Source of the DNA: CAVSMC01 sp963728935
GTDB lineage: Bacteria > Pseudomonadota > Gammaproteobacteria > Burkholderiales > Casimicrobiaceae
Assembly (NCBI GenBank): GCA_963728935.1
Contig: CAVSMC010000012.1
Location: forward strand, 424,848 to 488,847
Direction: 5' to 3'
DNA length: 64,000 bases
The notes beneath the pieces were generated by a model. It was not told the DNA's origin and ran no database searches. It was given only the letters and a program-made list of their open reading frames with translations. The translations under genes were made by a program, and so were the position numbers. This document shows, in pieces, positions 63,897 to 64,000 of this stretch. Position 1 is the stretch's first letter. Each line of letters opens with the position of its first letter.

Positions 63897-63902
63897 TATA
63901 AT
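63897..63902 (+). promoter_or_regulatory. -10 box (TATAAT) of the tRNA-Ser gene
   Basis: A perfect TATAAT 10 nt before the tRNA 5' end; the -35 position reads TTCGGG. Confidence 0.6.
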
Positions 63903-63912
63903 CGCCCGCTGC

Positions 63913-64000
63913 GGAGAGTTGGCCGAGTGGTCGAAGGCGCCTGACTCGAAATCAGGTTTAGGGCAACCTAACGGGGGTTCGAATCCCTCACTCTCCGCCA
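63913..64000 (+). tRNA. serU-like: tRNA-Ser(CGA)
   Basis: An 88-nt class II tRNA including encoded CCA. The acceptor stem GGAGAGT (63913-63919) pairs with ACTCTCC (63990-63996); discriminator G63997, CCA 63998-64000. The anticodon stem CCTGA/TCAGG encloses CTCGAAA with anticodon CGA (63947-63949), reading UCG. A long variable arm (TTTAGGGCAACCTAA) confirms Ser. The T arm has GGTTCGAATCC. Confidence 0.98.

Overview
The window is chromosomal DNA of a high-G+C (judged by eye, not counted) Gram-negative bacterium, most likely a betaproteobacterium near Burkholderiales. Four things point there. The gene orders ilvC-psd-pssA-leuA and rlmE-ftsH-folP-glmM are present. There is a Bug-type tricarboxylate binding protein, a DUF3579 protein and a monofunctional RelA. 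A PEP-CTERM protein is present. The intergenic carA-carB repeat resembles a GC-rich repeat that I recall from Burkholderiales. The genus cannot be named from the sequence alone. Almost all the DNA is housekeeping; no phage, IS element, integron or CRISPR array was seen.

Layout. 1-6.9 kb: the end of ilvC, a small membrane protein with a probable frameshift, psd, pssA, a leu leader peptide with attenuator, leuA, a coupled DUF488/2OG-oxygenase pair and malate synthase. 7-10.8 kb: rubrerythrin, a CCG-domain Fe-S protein and DUF3501, then a GNAT enzyme and YajQ. 11-21.8 kb: an AAA+ ATPase, a TPR-glycosyltransferase, a CDGSH protein, argG, a Bug protein, a VOC protein, argF, a nitronate monooxygenase, a TPR-GGDEF diguanylate cyclase and DUF3579. 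21.8-31 kb: rpsT, murJ, fur, bamE, dapB, carA, carB, greA. 31-38 kb: yhbY, an alpha/beta hydrolase, rlmE, ftsH, folP, glmM. 38-43 kb: a PEP-CTERM protein behind a sigma-54-type promoter, and a 1295-residue exported protein with a C39-like domain and five PASTA repeats. 43-50 kb: relA, nfeD-slipin, an arylamine N-acetyltransferase and a PLD-family lipoprotein. 50-63.8 kb: a formate dehydrogenase island. The minus strand carries moeA, mobA, fdhD and moaA. The plus strand carries DUF3305, DUF3306, a poly-ferredoxin, a TorD-like chaperone, a Tat protein, FDH alpha and beta, a lipoprotein, FDH gamma and an Ala/Lys-rich exported protein. The window ends with tRNA-Ser(CGA).

How the parts work together. 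The last region is a self-contained formate-oxidation module. Molybdopterin synthesis and sulfuration (MoaA, MobA, MoeA, FdhD) and a chaperone serve a Tat-exported, Cys-type FDH-N-like enzyme whose electrons pass through a beta subunit to a cytochrome b. The first region joins branched-chain amino acid and phospholipid synthesis, with leucine attenuation visible before leuA. The most notable non-coding features are four copies of a 27-nt inverted-repeat family at gene ends, often carrying the stop codon of the neighbouring gene; two tandem 82-bp units exactly filling the carA-carB gap; TATAAT boxes placed so that the message would begin at or next to the AUG (psd mini-ORF, hydrolase, relA); and the sigma-54 site in front of the PEP-CTERM gene.
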